The translations under genes were made by a program, and so were the position numbers. The notes below the pieces were generated by a model. The model saw only the letters and a program-made list of their open reading frames with translations, had not been told where the DNA came from and did not search any database. Positions 16,839 to 24,716 of a DNA stretch of 64,000 nt are shown here, in pieces (the first letter of the stretch is position 1; each line of letters starts with the position of its first letter). This DNA comes from Bacillota bacterium. Lineage in GTDB: Bacteria > Bacillota > Sulfobacillia > JAJZYS01 > JAJYTV01. Location: contig JAJYSJ010000001.1 in NCBI GenBank assembly GCA_021793645.1, forward strand, positions 1-64,000, read 5' to 3'.

Positions 16839-17612
16839 ATGCTCGTCAATAAGGTCGAGATCTGCGGAGTCAACACGTCGAAGCTGCCAGTGCTGACGAA
16901 TGCGAAAATGCGGGAGCTGTTCGCGCAGATGCACGCCGGCAAGACGCGGGCGCGCGAAGAACTCGTGAACGGCAACCTGCGGCTCGTCCTGTCGGTGATC
17001 CAGCGGTTCAACAACCGTGGGGAATTCGTGGACGATCTGTTTCAGGTCGGCTGCATCGGGCTGATCAAGGCGATCGATAACTTTGATCTGGGGCAGAACG
17101 TGAAGTTCTCCACTTATGCGGTGCCGATGATCATCGGCGAGATTCGGCGTTACCTGCGTGACAACAACCCGATCCGCGTCAGCCGTTCGCTGCGCGACCT
17201 CGCCTACAAGGCGCTGCAGGCCCGCGACGCGCTCGTGGCGCGCTTCGGACGAGAACCGAGCGTGAAGGAGATCGCTGCGGACCTCGGCGCCGAGACGGAC
17301 GAGGTGGTCTACGCGCTGGACGCCATCCAGGAGCCGATTTCGCTCTTCGAGCCGATCTACCACGACGGGGGCGACCCGATCTACGTGGTGGACCAGGTGG
17401 CGGACGAGAAGAATCAGGACGGACAGTGGCTCGAGGGCATTGCGCTGAAGGAGGCCATGCGCCGCTTGAACGACCGGGAAAAGATGATCCTCAATCTTCG
17501 GTTCTTCGACGGGAAAACACAGATGGAAGTCGCCGACGAGATCGGCATCTCGCAGGCGCAAGTCTCACGGCTTGAGAAGGCCGCCCTGCAACACATGCGC
17601 CGCCATGTCTAG
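16839..17612 (+). CDS. sigG: Forespore sporulation sigma factor sigma-G
   Basis: A 257-residue sigma factor for late forespore genes. The N-terminal KVEICGVNTSKLPVL and the region-2 block FNNRGEFVDDLFQVGCIGL are diagnostic for sigma-G, and region 4 ends ISQAQVSRLEKAAL. ATG 16839 (MLVNKVEICG) matches the family start, with AAGGGG as ribosome site. Expression is predicted from the sigma-F promoter just upstream. Its last codons overlap spoIIR. Confidence 0.97.
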   Translation: MLVNKVEICGVNTSKLPVLTNAKMRELFAQMHAGKTRAREELVNGNLRLVLSVIQRFNNRGEFVDDLFQVGCIGLIKAIDNFDLGQNVKFSTYAVPMIIGEIRRYLRDNNPIRVSRSLRDLAYKALQARDALVARFGREPSVKEIAADLGAETDEVVYALDAIQEPISLFEPIYHDGGDPIYVVDQVADEKNQDGQWLEGIALKEAMRRLNDREKMILNLRFFDGKTQMEVADEIGISQAQVSRLEKAALQHMRRHV

Positions 17613-18246
17613 GCGCCTTTACGCCGCGCTCTGCGGCCTTGTGCTGTCGCAGATGATCCCGATGGCTGCATCGGCGGCGCCGCCTCCGGCGCAGGAGGTG
17701 CCGCTGACGGGATCGCCCGTGGTGGTTCGGCTGCACATCGTCGCGAACTCCAACAGCCCCAACGACATCGCAGCCAAGGTAGCGGTGCGCAACGCGCTGT
17801 GGAACTACCTGGACAGCAGGCTGGCCTCCCCTCGCACCGCGGATGCGGAGGTCGAGGTGATCGAGGCGTTGACGCCGTCCTTGTCGCGCATCGCGAAGGA
17901 GACGCTGCAGGGCTACGGGCTGAGCTACCCCGCAACAGTGCGCTTCGGCTCCGCCGTGCTGCCAGAGCGCACCTACTTGGGCGAGAAGCTGCCCGCAGGC
18001 CGCTACGCCACCATCCTTGTCGTGCTGGGCAAGGGCAAGGGACAGAACTGGTGGTGCCTCCTCTTTCCCCAGCTCTGTTTCAGCGATCAGGGTGCGGCAG
18101 TGGGATACGACGAGCACCGCGCGCTGATTCCAACCGGGTTCGAGGCGCTACCGACGAACCCAAGGCCAGTCCAGACGCCAATCGTACGGCCTGGCGGCCT
18201 AATCTGGAGCTTCTGGCGGCGCTTTCACCTCCAGCAGGCGCGCTAA
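17605..18246 (+). CDS. spoIIR: Stage II sporulation protein R (sigma-E activation signal)
   Basis: A 213-residue exported protein with an N-terminal signal segment. The core VVRLHIVANSNSPNDI and the following YLGEKLPAGRY and NWWCLLFPQLCF blocks are typical of SpoIIR. It is secreted from the forespore into the intermembrane space and triggers SpoIIGA to process pro-sigma-E. ATG 17605 overlaps the sigG stop, so the two are probably translated from one mRNA under sigma-F. In B. subtilis spoIIR is far from spoIIGA; here signal, protease and substrate are neighbours. Confidence 0.92.
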   Translation: MSRRLYAALCGLVLSQMIPMAASAAPPPAQEVPLTGSPVVVRLHIVANSNSPNDIAAKVAVRNALWNYLDSRLASPRTADAEVEVIEALTPSLSRIAKETLQGYGLSYPATVRFGSAVLPERTYLGEKLPAGRYATILVVLGKGKGQNWWCLLFPQLCFSDQGAAVGYDEHRALIPTGFEALPTNPRPVQTPIVRPGGLIWSFWRRFHLQQAR

Positions 18247-18249
18247 GGT

Positions 18250-18282
18250 TTGACACAAGTTCCTGCCGCGGCGGCATAGACT
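18250..18282 (+). promoter_or_regulatory. Possible promoter ahead of ylmC
   Basis: TTGACA at 18250-18255 is a perfect -35 box, but a matching -10 at normal spacing is lacking. CATAGACT at 18275-18282 resembles a sigma-E -10 element (CATACAnT) and would suit a sporulation gene. Which polymerase uses it is unclear. Confidence 0.3.
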
Positions 18283-18301
18283 GCCGTGGGAGGCATTTCC
18301 T

Positions 18302-18550
18302 GTGGTCAAGACATCAGAACTGCGCGTCAAGGAGGTTGTGAACCTCCGGGATGGACGCCGACTGGGAACGATCTCCGATCTCGAGTTGGATCTGGCGAGC
18401 GGCCGCGTGACGGCGCTCGTCGTCCCGGCCAGCGGCCGCTGGCTCGGGTTCTTCGGCCGCGACCATGACTACGTGATTCCTTGGCCGCAGATCCGCAAGT
18501 TCGGACAGGACGTCATCCTGGTCGAGATGGAGGAGGAGGCGCCCTCTTGA
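18302..18550 (+). CDS. ylmC: YlmC/YmxH family PRC-barrel sporulation protein
   Basis: An 82-residue PRC-barrel protein. It starts VKTSELRVKEVVNLRDGRRLG and contains DLELDLASGRVTALVVP, both characteristic of the YlmC/YmxH family. The biochemical function is unknown. The family gene usually lies just after sigG, as here. The start is GTG at 18302 after GGGAGG. It overlaps the lipoprotein gene by four bases. Confidence 0.9.
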   Translation: MVKTSELRVKEVVNLRDGRRLGTISDLELDLASGRVTALVVPASGRWLGFFGRDHDYVIPWPQIRKFGQDVILVEMEEEAPS

Positions 18551-18960
18551 AGCGCCTCCTCTGGATCGCCCTCATTTCCCTGGCGCTTGGCGGCTGCGCC
18601 CCTTCGGTAGTGGCGCGCTTGGGACAGGCCGCGCACATGACCCTGTACCTGCCGACGAACCTGCCGCAAGGGCTGCGCTTCGCCGATGGCCGCAGGATTG
18701 GCAAACGCATGATCTACCTGCACTACACCGCGGCGCGGCGTGCGCTGGTGCTCTTCGAATCGCCAGATCCCATCGCACCGCCGCCAGGCGCGAAGCTGGG
18801 CAAGAGCGGGATCTGGGAGGCGGTATCTGTCGTGCGCGGGCAGACAGTCCGCTCGCTGCTGCTGCATCGCAAGCAGACATACGTGGAAGCGGTGGCGACC
18901 GGCCTCACGCAGGTGGACCTGAATGCGGTGCAGAATTCGCTCCAAGCGCACCATCCGTAA
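18547..18960 (+). CDS. Predicted lipoprotein of unknown function
   Basis: A 137-residue protein starting at TTG 18547, just after GGAGGAGG and overlapping the ylmC stop. The N-terminus has KR, a hydrophobic run and the lipobox LGGC with cysteine at about residue 16, so it should be lipid-anchored outside the membrane. The mature part (TLYLPTNLPQGLRF, then KRMIYLHY) recalls DUF4367-type folds, but this is tentative. It occupies the slot where ylmD lies in B. subtilis, so it may have a role in sporulation or envelope biology. Confidence 0.7.
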   Translation: MKRLLWIALISLALGGCAPSVVARLGQAAHMTLYLPTNLPQGLRFADGRRIGKRMIYLHYTAARRALVLFESPDPIAPPPGAKLGKSGIWEAVSVVRGQTVRSLLLHRKQTYVEAVATGLTQVDLNAVQNSLQAHHP

Positions 18961-18986
18961 CGTCCAGTGCAGGAAATGCCCTGAAC

Positions 18987-19700
18987 TTGGCGAATGCTAC
19001 CCGCGTCTGGGAGGAGAGGCCGGAACTGCCACCGAACGTGCAGGCTGTGCGTGAGCAGGTCGAAGAGGCCTGCGCGCGTGCCGGGCGCCCGCCGGAAAGC
19101 GTCCGGATCATCGCCGTTGCCAAGTTTCATCCGGCGTCCGCCGTGCAGGCCGCTCTGGCCGCCGGACTCACGGACATTGGTGAAAACCGTGTCCAGGAAG
19201 CCAGGGAGAAGGCCGAGCAGATCCCGCACGCCGTCTGGCACATGGTTGGGCGGCTGCAGACCAACAAGGCTGCGCAGGCGGCGGAACTGTTCTCCTGGAT
19301 CCATTCCGTCGACCGCATCGAGTTGGCGGCGGCCTTGGGCCGAGCTGCCGCACGGCGTCGAAGCACGCCGCTCCAGGTACTCGTGCAGGTCAATTTGGCC
19401 GGAGAGCTGCAAAAGGGCGGCTGTCCGGCACAGGCCGTACCCGAGGTGCTGGCGGCCTTGAAGGACTACCCGATGCTGGCCCCACGCGGCCTGATGATCG
19501 TTCCTCCGGAAGGGCAAAGCCCGCGCCCCGAGTTCCAGGCACTGCGCGAACTCCTCTCGAGGATGCGCGATCGCTTCCCGGACTTGGCGTTGGATCAGTT
19601 GTCGATGGGCATGAGCGGCGACTTCGCCGAGGCCATCGCCGAAGGTGCGACGATGGTCCGCATCGGAACCGCGATTTTCGGATCCCGTCAAGGAGGATGA
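18987..19700 (+). CDS. ylmE: YggS/YlmE family pyridoxal-phosphate homeostasis protein
   Basis: A 237-residue alanine-racemase-fold protein that binds pyridoxal phosphate. The PLP lysine lies in VAKFHP near residue 48, and IGENRVQEA and HMVGRLQTNK are family signatures, as is the C-terminal LSMGMSGDF. Members balance free PLP and are not known to be enzymes in the usual sense. The start is TTG at 18987. It is directly upstream of sepF, as in most Gram-positive genomes. Confidence 0.93.
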   Translation: MANATRVWEERPELPPNVQAVREQVEEACARAGRPPESVRIIAVAKFHPASAVQAALAAGLTDIGENRVQEAREKAEQIPHAVWHMVGRLQTNKAAQAAELFSWIHSVDRIELAAALGRAAARRRSTPLQVLVQVNLAGELQKGGCPAQAVPEVLAALKDYPMLAPRGLMIVPPEGQSPRPEFQALRELLSRMRDRFPDLALDQLSMGMSGDFAEAIAEGATMVRIGTAIFGSRQGG

Positions 19701-19705
19701 GGGCA

Positions 19706-20143
19706 TTGGGTCTGATGGACAAGCTGATGAACCTGATCGGGATCGAAGAGGTTGAAGAAGAGCCCGAAATGGAGCCCGTCGTGCCCCACGACGAGCGTCG
19801 GCCGCGCAAGACATCACTCGTCAGCCTACCGGGAGGTGGACGTCCCGTGCGGGTAGTCGTTGCCGAACCGTCGTCGTTTGACGAAGTGCAGCACATCTCG
19901 GATCAGTTGAAGAGCCGTCGCCCAGTGATCGTCAACCTCGAAGGGGTGGAGAAGGACCAGGCGCAGGCAGTACTGCACTTCCTCTCCGGTACGATCTACG
20001 CCCTGGACGGGCAGATGCAGCGCGTCTCGACGAGCATCTTCCTGTTCGCGCCGCCCAACGTCGAAGTGGGCCGTGAGCAGTCGGAGCCTGCCGAGCGTCC
20101 GGAACCCAAGGAGCGCGCGATCAACCACTTCTTCGGGAAGTAA
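19706..20143 (+). CDS. sepF: Cell division protein SepF
   Basis: A 145-residue membrane-binding FtsZ partner. TTG 19706 is preferred: AGGAGG ends 9 bases upstream and the resulting N-terminus MGLMDKLMNLIGI is an amphipathic membrane-targeting helix as in other SepF proteins. The ATG at 19697 abuts the ribosome site. After an acidic linker comes the dimerising core (VVVAEPSSFDEVQHISDQLKS, then GTIYALDGQMQRVS). SepF can tether FtsZ to the membrane without FtsA, and ftsA is missing from its usual site here. Confidence 0.94.
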   Translation: MGLMDKLMNLIGIEEVEEEPEMEPVVPHDERRPRKTSLVSLPGGGRPVRVVVAEPSSFDEVQHISDQLKSRRPVIVNLEGVEKDQAQAVLHFLSGTIYALDGQMQRVSTSIFLFAPPNVEVGREQSEPAERPEPKERAINHFFGK

Positions 20144-20152
20144 GGGCGAGCG

Positions 20153-20428
20153 GTGCTGGGCGCAACTGTCTACGGCCTCCTCGCGACGATCGGAAACCTG
20201 CTGACGATTCTGCTCGTGCTGCGCGCCGTACTGAGCTTCTTCCCGCCCCCGCATCGGTCGTCGCCGCTGTTCGAGATCGGGCGGATGCTCTATATGGTGA
20301 CGGAGCCCGTGCTGCGACCCATCCGCTCGGTGCTGCCGGACTTCGGGGGCATGGACCTCTCGCCGCTCGTCGCCATCTTGGCCATCTGGGTTCTCCTGAT
20401 GCTCCTGCGCAGCCTGCTTGCGTTCTGA
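20153..20428 (+). CDS. ylmG: YggT family membrane protein YlmG
   Basis: A 91-residue protein with two membrane helices and the conserved loop around EPVLRPIRSVLP, typical of the YggT/YlmG family. It is encoded with SepF in most Gram-positive genomes and in chloroplast relatives, and is thought to affect septum or membrane organisation. The start is GTG at 20153, 9 bases after sepF. Confidence 0.92.
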   Translation: MLGATVYGLLATIGNLLTILLVLRAVLSFFPPPHRSSPLFEIGRMLYMVTEPVLRPIRSVLPDFGGMDLSPLVAILAIWVLLMLLRSLLAF

Positions 20429-20447
20429 ATAGGGAAAGGGGATCACC

Positions 20448-20921
20448 GTGGCACTTACCCCGACCGATGTCCACAACAAGGAGTTTCACCGCAAGATGCG
20501 CGGTTACGCCGAGGAGGAGGTCGACGAATTCCTCGACGAGATCGTGCGGGAGTTCGAAGCGCTCCTGCGTGAACGCGACCAGATGCGCCTGAAGCTCGAA
20601 GAGGCGGAGCAGAACTTGACCCGCTTCCGGCAAGTGGAAGAACACCTGCAGCGGGCGCTTGTCGTCGCGCAGCAGACGGCTGACGACCTGCGCCAGAATG
20701 CGCAGAAGGAAGCGGATCTGGTGGTGCGCGAGGCGCAGCAGCGCGCCGAGCAGGTGCTGGATCAAGGACGTGTACAGGTTCGGGAAGTCGAGCGCGACCT
20801 GATCGAGCGCCGTCGCGAACTCGAGATCTGGAAGGCGAAGGTTCGCTCGCTCCTGGAGTCAGAGTTGACGCTGCTCGCAAACGAACCCAGCGCCCCGATG
20901 GCGCAGCGAGAAGAGGCATGA
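20448..20921 (+). CDS. divIVA: Polar/septal scaffold protein DivIVA
   Basis: A 157-residue coiled-coil protein. The N-terminal lipid-binding domain starts ALTPTDVHNKEFHRKMRGY and runs into VDEFLDEIVREFE. The rest is heptad-rich to about residue 140. DivIVA binds negatively curved membrane at poles and septa and organises division, and in sporulating Bacilli chromosome anchoring. The start is GTG at 20448 and its stop overlaps the methyltransferase start. Confidence 0.94.
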   Translation: MALTPTDVHNKEFHRKMRGYAEEEVDEFLDEIVREFEALLRERDQMRLKLEEAEQNLTRFRQVEEHLQRALVVAQQTADDLRQNAQKEADLVVREAQQRAEQVLDQGRVQVREVERDLIERRRELEIWKAKVRSLLESELTLLANEPSAPMAQREEA

Positions 20922-21814
20922 TCGGGGGATCCAAGCGGCCAGATGCCCACGGGCTGGCCGCTTCTTCTGCGTTGCCGCTTGATGCGCTGCAAACGGAGCA
21001 GGGAGTGCTCTTTCAAGGCGATGCTGAGAATTGGCTGCCCATGCTCCCAGCGGGAGCGATCCAGCTCGCCTATGTCGATCCACCGTTCGGCACCGGAAAG
21101 TTGCGACGGGGAGAAAAGGCCGCCTTCGACGACGCGGAGCGCGACCCCGCGGCCTACGCCCAGGCGCTACGGCCGCTGCTCAACGGAATGTGGCGCGCTC
21201 TCGACGATGAGGGCACCCTGCTTATCCACCTCGACTGGCATGCGAGTCACTACGTCAAGGTGCTGCTCGACGAGATCTGCGGCCTAGCCGCATTTCGCAA
21301 CGAGATCGTCTGGTGCTATAACGGCGGGTCGGTGCCAGTGCGCGACTTTCCGCGCAAACACGATGTGATCCTGCGCTACGCCAAAGGCCGCCGGCCGCGG
21401 TTTCACGTCGAACGACGACCGTTCAAGGAGAACACGCAGTCCGTGGGTCGCCACTCGACCTACGCGCGCGACGTTGCGATCGACCTCGAACGCGGGACGC
21501 CGGTGACCGACTGGTGGCAGGACATCCCGACAGTGACGGGCTGGTCCCCGGAGCGCACCGGGTATCCGACGCAGAAGCCGCTCATGCTACTAAAACGCCT
21601 CATCGCCGCCTGCAGTGACCGTGGCGACATCGTGCTGGACCCGTGCTGTGGCTCTGGAACAACGGGCGTCGCCGCCCACGAACTGGGACGGCGCTTCCTC
21701 TGCGGAGACCGCTCGCCGCAGGCGCTCGCGCTGACAGAGGATCGACTGCGAGCGGCCGGTGCCTCCTGGCGCGGGCCGCTGCGACCCGATCTGCCGGAGG
21801 GCGATGGGCTATAA
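20918..21814 (+). CDS. Orphan DNA methyltransferase (N6-adenine/N4-cytosine, beta-type order)
   Basis: A 298-residue amino-methyltransferase. Catalytic motif IV is DPPF at residues 54-57. The SAM-binding motif I, LDPCCGSGTT, follows near 240-249. Motif IV before motif I is the beta-class order. It likely transfers a methyl group to adenine N6 or cytosine N4 in duplex DNA; the target sequence is unknown. No restriction endonuclease is adjacent, so it appears orphan. Its ATG overlaps the divIVA stop and its end overlaps the ccmF frame, an unusual place for a DNA-modification gene. Confidence 0.9.
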   Translation: MIGGSKRPDAHGLAASSALPLDALQTEQGVLFQGDAENWLPMLPAGAIQLAYVDPPFGTGKLRRGEKAAFDDAERDPAAYAQALRPLLNGMWRALDDEGTLLIHLDWHASHYVKVLLDEICGLAAFRNEIVWCYNGGSVPVRDFPRKHDVILRYAKGRRPRFHVERRPFKENTQSVGRHSTYARDVAIDLERGTPVTDWWQDIPTVTGWSPERTGYPTQKPLMLLKRLIAACSDRGDIVLDPCCGSGTTGVAAHELGRRFLCGDRSPQALALTEDRLRAAGASWRGPLRPDLPEGDGL

Positions 21815-23831
21815 TCGGGGGGATGTCGGTCTTGGAGGGATCCACCTGGCCACACTCGGCAGGGAGCTGCTGCTCCTCGCAGCCGCTCTCGTCCTTTGGT
21901 CGCTCATCGCCTACGCCGTAGGATATTGGCGCCATAGCGCCCGGTTCATCGCCAGCGGGCGCGGCAGCGCGATTGCGTTCTCTATCACCATCGTCGTCGC
22001 ATCGACCGTGCTCTGGCACGCGCTCGTCACCGGCGACTTCCAGATCCTCGCGGTGGCGCAGGAGACGAGCCGCACGCTGCCCCTCGCCTATAAGGTGACG
22101 GCTTTCTGGAGCGGCTTCTCCGGTTCGCTGCTGCTCTGGCTCCTGGTGCTCTCGGTGTACATCCTGTACACGGCGCTGAGACCGCCGCGGCAGGGCCGTA
22201 GCCTCGTCAACCCGGCGATCGCCGTGATGGAACTCGTGGCGCTCTTCTATCTTTTTGTCCTGAATGTCCTGGACAACCCCTTCGCCGTAGCGTCAGGCAC
22301 GGTCTATGAGGGTGCGGGGCTCAATCCCTTGCTGCAGTACCCGGAAATGATGATTCACCCGCTGCTGCTCTACAGCGGGTACGTGGGACTCACGGTCCCC
22401 TTCGCCTTCGCGATCGCGGCGCTTCTGCTGCGCCGCACCGATCTTGCGTGGCTGCAGCAGACCCGGCGCACGACACTCGTCGCCTGGCTCTTCCTCAGCG
22501 CGGGCATCGCGCTCGGGGCACATTGGTCCTACCGCGTGCTCGGCTGGGGCGGATACTGGGCGTGGGACCCGGTGGAGAATGCATCGTTCCTGCCCTGGAT
22601 CACGGCGACGGCCTTTCTGCACGCCGCCACCGTGCAGGCGCGGCGCGGCATGATGCGGGCATGGAACGCCATATTGGTGATCGTGACGTTCCTCCTTACA
22701 ATCCTCGGCACCTTCATCACGCGCTCCGGCATCGTCAACTCGGTGCACACCTTCTCGAACGAAGGCGGAGTTTGGCCGTACTTCCTTGGCTACCTCGCCA
22801 TTGCCTCCGCCGCATCCATCGCGCTCTTGATCTGGCGGCGAGCGAGCCTGCGCGACGATCGCGAGCCGGAAGGGGTCGTATCGAAGGAGGGGAGCTTTCT
22901 CCTCAACAACGTCCTGCTGCTGGGAGCCGCGGTCGCAATCCTCTGGGGCACGTTGTATCCGCTGATCAGCCAAGCGACCGGCGGACTGCCAGTAACGGTC
23001 GGACCACCGTTCTACGACGCCGTCTTCGGCCCGATCGCGTTCGCCGTGATCCTGCTGATGGGCGTCTGTCCGCTTGTCCCCTGGCGGCAGGCGGATCTGC
23101 GCCGCCTCCTGCGCGGACTGCAGATTCCCTTCGGCTTCGGAGTCGTGGCGGCGATTCTGACGCTGGTCTTCACGCACTCCTACCTGCCTGCGGTACTGGT
23201 CGGCGGCCTCTGGCTTACCGGAGCCACGTTGCTGCGCGAGTTCTACCTCGGCTACCGGGCGCGGCGTGCGGGCCGACACGAGAACCCCTTGCGCGCCGCG
23301 GTCGGCTTCCTGAGCGCGAACCGGCGGCGCTACGGCGGCTACGTGGTCCACCTCGGAATTCTCGTGCTGGCGGCCGGCCTCGCGTTCTCCACGCTGCAGC
23401 AGGTGCAGCGCACCGTCACGCTGAGCCCGGGTCAATCAGCCACGATCGGCGAGTACACCGTGACGTTCCAAGGACTCCAGGAAGGCTACCCGCAGGGCCT
23501 GCGCCGCGTCGCGGCTCGCTTGATGGTAACAGGCGGGAGCCTCGGCCGCGTTCAGCTCACTCCGCAGCAGACCTTCTACCCGCAGATCAGCGGACCGGCA
23601 CAGCCGATGGGACTGCCTGCGCTGCGCTCTGGCCCCTTGGCAGACGTCTACACGGTGCTGTCCGGTTGGACGGGCAGCCACGCGACGGTGCTGCTGATCG
23701 TCGAGCCCTTGGTCAGCTGGATCTGGTTCGGTGCACTGATCGTCGTCCTCGGCATCCTGCTTTCGCTCTCCGAGCCACCGGAATCACCATCCACGCCGGC
23801 GCGCAAGGAGGCGGTCGCTTGGAGCTCCTGA
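21804..23831 (+). CDS. ccmF: CcmF-type cytochrome c heme lyase subunit
   Basis: A 675-residue multi-pass protein with the heme-handling tryptophan-rich motif WGGYWAWDPVENASFLPW and the HPLLLYSGY segment of CcmF. In system I it attaches heme to apocytochrome c outside the membrane. ATG 21804 is 3 bases from GGAGGG. A CTG at 21846, 6 bases after another GGAGGG, would start at LATLGREL, which is where CcmF proteins usually begin, so the real N-terminus is uncertain. Only ccmF and two small genes are here; ccmA-E and ccmH are not in the window. Confidence 0.88.
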   Translation: MGYNRGDVGLGGIHLATLGRELLLLAAALVLWSLIAYAVGYWRHSARFIASGRGSAIAFSITIVVASTVLWHALVTGDFQILAVAQETSRTLPLAYKVTAFWSGFSGSLLLWLLVLSVYILYTALRPPRQGRSLVNPAIAVMELVALFYLFVLNVLDNPFAVASGTVYEGAGLNPLLQYPEMMIHPLLLYSGYVGLTVPFAFAIAALLLRRTDLAWLQQTRRTTLVAWLFLSAGIALGAHWSYRVLGWGGYWAWDPVENASFLPWITATAFLHAATVQARRGMMRAWNAILVIVTFLLTILGTFITRSGIVNSVHTFSNEGGVWPYFLGYLAIASAASIALLIWRRASLRDDREPEGVVSKEGSFLLNNVLLLGAAVAILWGTLYPLISQATGGLPVTVGPPFYDAVFGPIAFAVILLMGVCPLVPWRQADLRRLLRGLQIPFGFGVVAAILTLVFTHSYLPAVLVGGLWLTGATLLREFYLGYRARRAGRHENPLRAAVGFLSANRRRYGGYVVHLGILVLAAGLAFSTLQQVQRTVTLSPGQSATIGEYTVTFQGLQEGYPQGLRRVAARLMVTGGSLGRVQLTPQQTFYPQISGPAQPMGLPALRSGPLADVYTVLSGWTGSHATVLLIVEPLVSWIWFGALIVVLGILLSLSEPPESPSTPARKEAVAWSS

Positions 23832-24013
23832 TCTTCCTGCTGGTCGTCGCTGCCGCAGTCGTACTCGCCCTAGGGCCTCTGTTCGGCCGTGCGCCGGTCG
23901 ACCTCGACGATGACCCGGCTGCGCCGCCGTCTGACCGCGCCGCGGTGATGGAAGACCTCGCGACGGGGAAACTCGCGACGGCAGACCTCTCGGGGGAGGA
24001 GGATCAGCGATGA
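23819..24013 (+). CDS. Small single-pass membrane protein, ccm-linked
   Basis: A 64-residue frame starting at TTG 23819, 7 bases after AAGGAGG, overlapping the ccmF end by 13 bases. It has one N-terminal hydrophobic helix (about residues 2-20) followed by an acidic tail ending EDLATGKLATADLSGEEDQR. Small anchors like this occur near ccmF/ccmH as CcmD- or CcmI-like subunits, but the sequence does not allow assignment. The tight coupling to ccmF and to the next gene supports it being real. Confidence 0.65.
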   Translation: MELLIFLLVVAAAVVLALGPLFGRAPVDLDDDPAAPPSDRAAVMEDLATGKLATADLSGEEDQR

Positions 24014-24660
24014 GGGTCTGGCATGCAGGACTCCTCGGAGCGGTCGGAGCGCTCCTGCTCGCATCGCCAGCCCTTGCGGCGGCAAAGAGCCCGGCGGATA
24101 TCGGCGTCGTGGAGGTTGCCGCGACCTACGCGAAGGGTGGCGTCGACGTCTTTGAGATCGCGTCCGCACCCGCAGGAAGCCTCGTCGCATTGCCGATCCT
24201 TCCCGGAGCGAAAAACCTAAGGGTGGGCGGCGGCAAATACTTCCTGACGCAGGAAACGACAAACGGGCGAGAAGCCATGGTGCTCAGCCCCAAGGGCAGT
24301 GCCCAGGCGACCTTTCACGTTGCCTATCCGCCGACGGGAAACTTCCTGTTCGTCTGGCATACTCCCGCGAAGATCGGGCGCTTTGTACTGCTCACGGGGC
24401 CCAAGATCCACCCCTCCGGCCTCGGTATCGCGCCTTTCGCGCTGGGCGGCGAGGTGCGCGTGGGCGGTAAGCTCCTGACGAGCTTCAGCGCAACGAATTT
24501 GCCCGCCGGATATACGATTCGCTGGCCATTCGAGGTCGGCGACCCTGGAGCCTGGCTCGGCAACCTATTTCTCGGACTCGGTATCGCAGTGCCGGTGATC
24601 GCGCTGCTGCTTGGACTCCGGGCGTATGCGTTTGGGGGACGGCGCCGGCCTGCTGCGTAG
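24010..24660 (+). CDS. Exported/membrane-anchored protein of unknown function, ccm-linked
   Basis: A 216-residue protein with a classical signal peptide (cleavage probably after ALAA near residue 24) and one C-terminal membrane helix (about residues 186-208) with a basic tail. The external part is mostly predicted beta structure. The layout resembles envelope or apocytochrome chaperone proteins, but no family was recognised. The ATG overlaps the previous stop, so it belongs to the ccmF unit. A large convergent terminator hairpin follows immediately. Confidence 0.7.
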   Translation: MRVWHAGLLGAVGALLLASPALAAAKSPADIGVVEVAATYAKGGVDVFEIASAPAGSLVALPILPGAKNLRVGGGKYFLTQETTNGREAMVLSPKGSAQATFHVAYPPTGNFLFVWHTPAKIGRFVLLTGPKIHPSGLGIAPFALGGEVRVGGKLLTSFSATNLPAGYTIRWPFEVGDPGAWLGNLFLGLGIAVPVIALLLGLRAYAFGGRRRPAA

Positions 24661-24712
24661 CGGCGAAGCCTGCGGACCCTGGCGCACTGCCGAGGTCCTC
24701 AGGCTTCGCCGC
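24660..24712. terminator. Bidirectional terminator between convergent genes
   Basis: GCGGCGAAGCCTG at 24660-24672 pairs perfectly with CAGGCTTCGCCGC at 24700-24712, with an inner GGACC/GGTCC pairing. It lies between the ccm unit and the convergent LigB-like gene. T tracts are short on both sides, so stem strength must do most of the work. Confidence 0.7.
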
Positions 24713-24716
24713 AGTC

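Noticed and set aside
21810-21815. TATAAT resembling a -10 box before ccmF
   Set aside because: No -35 box is found at suitable spacing, and the bases are at the coding end of the methyltransferase.
22448-23818. Long open frame within ccmF
   Set aside because: Only the last 65 codons (from 23819) have a ribosome site and protein-like sequence; the rest is a shadow of ccmF.
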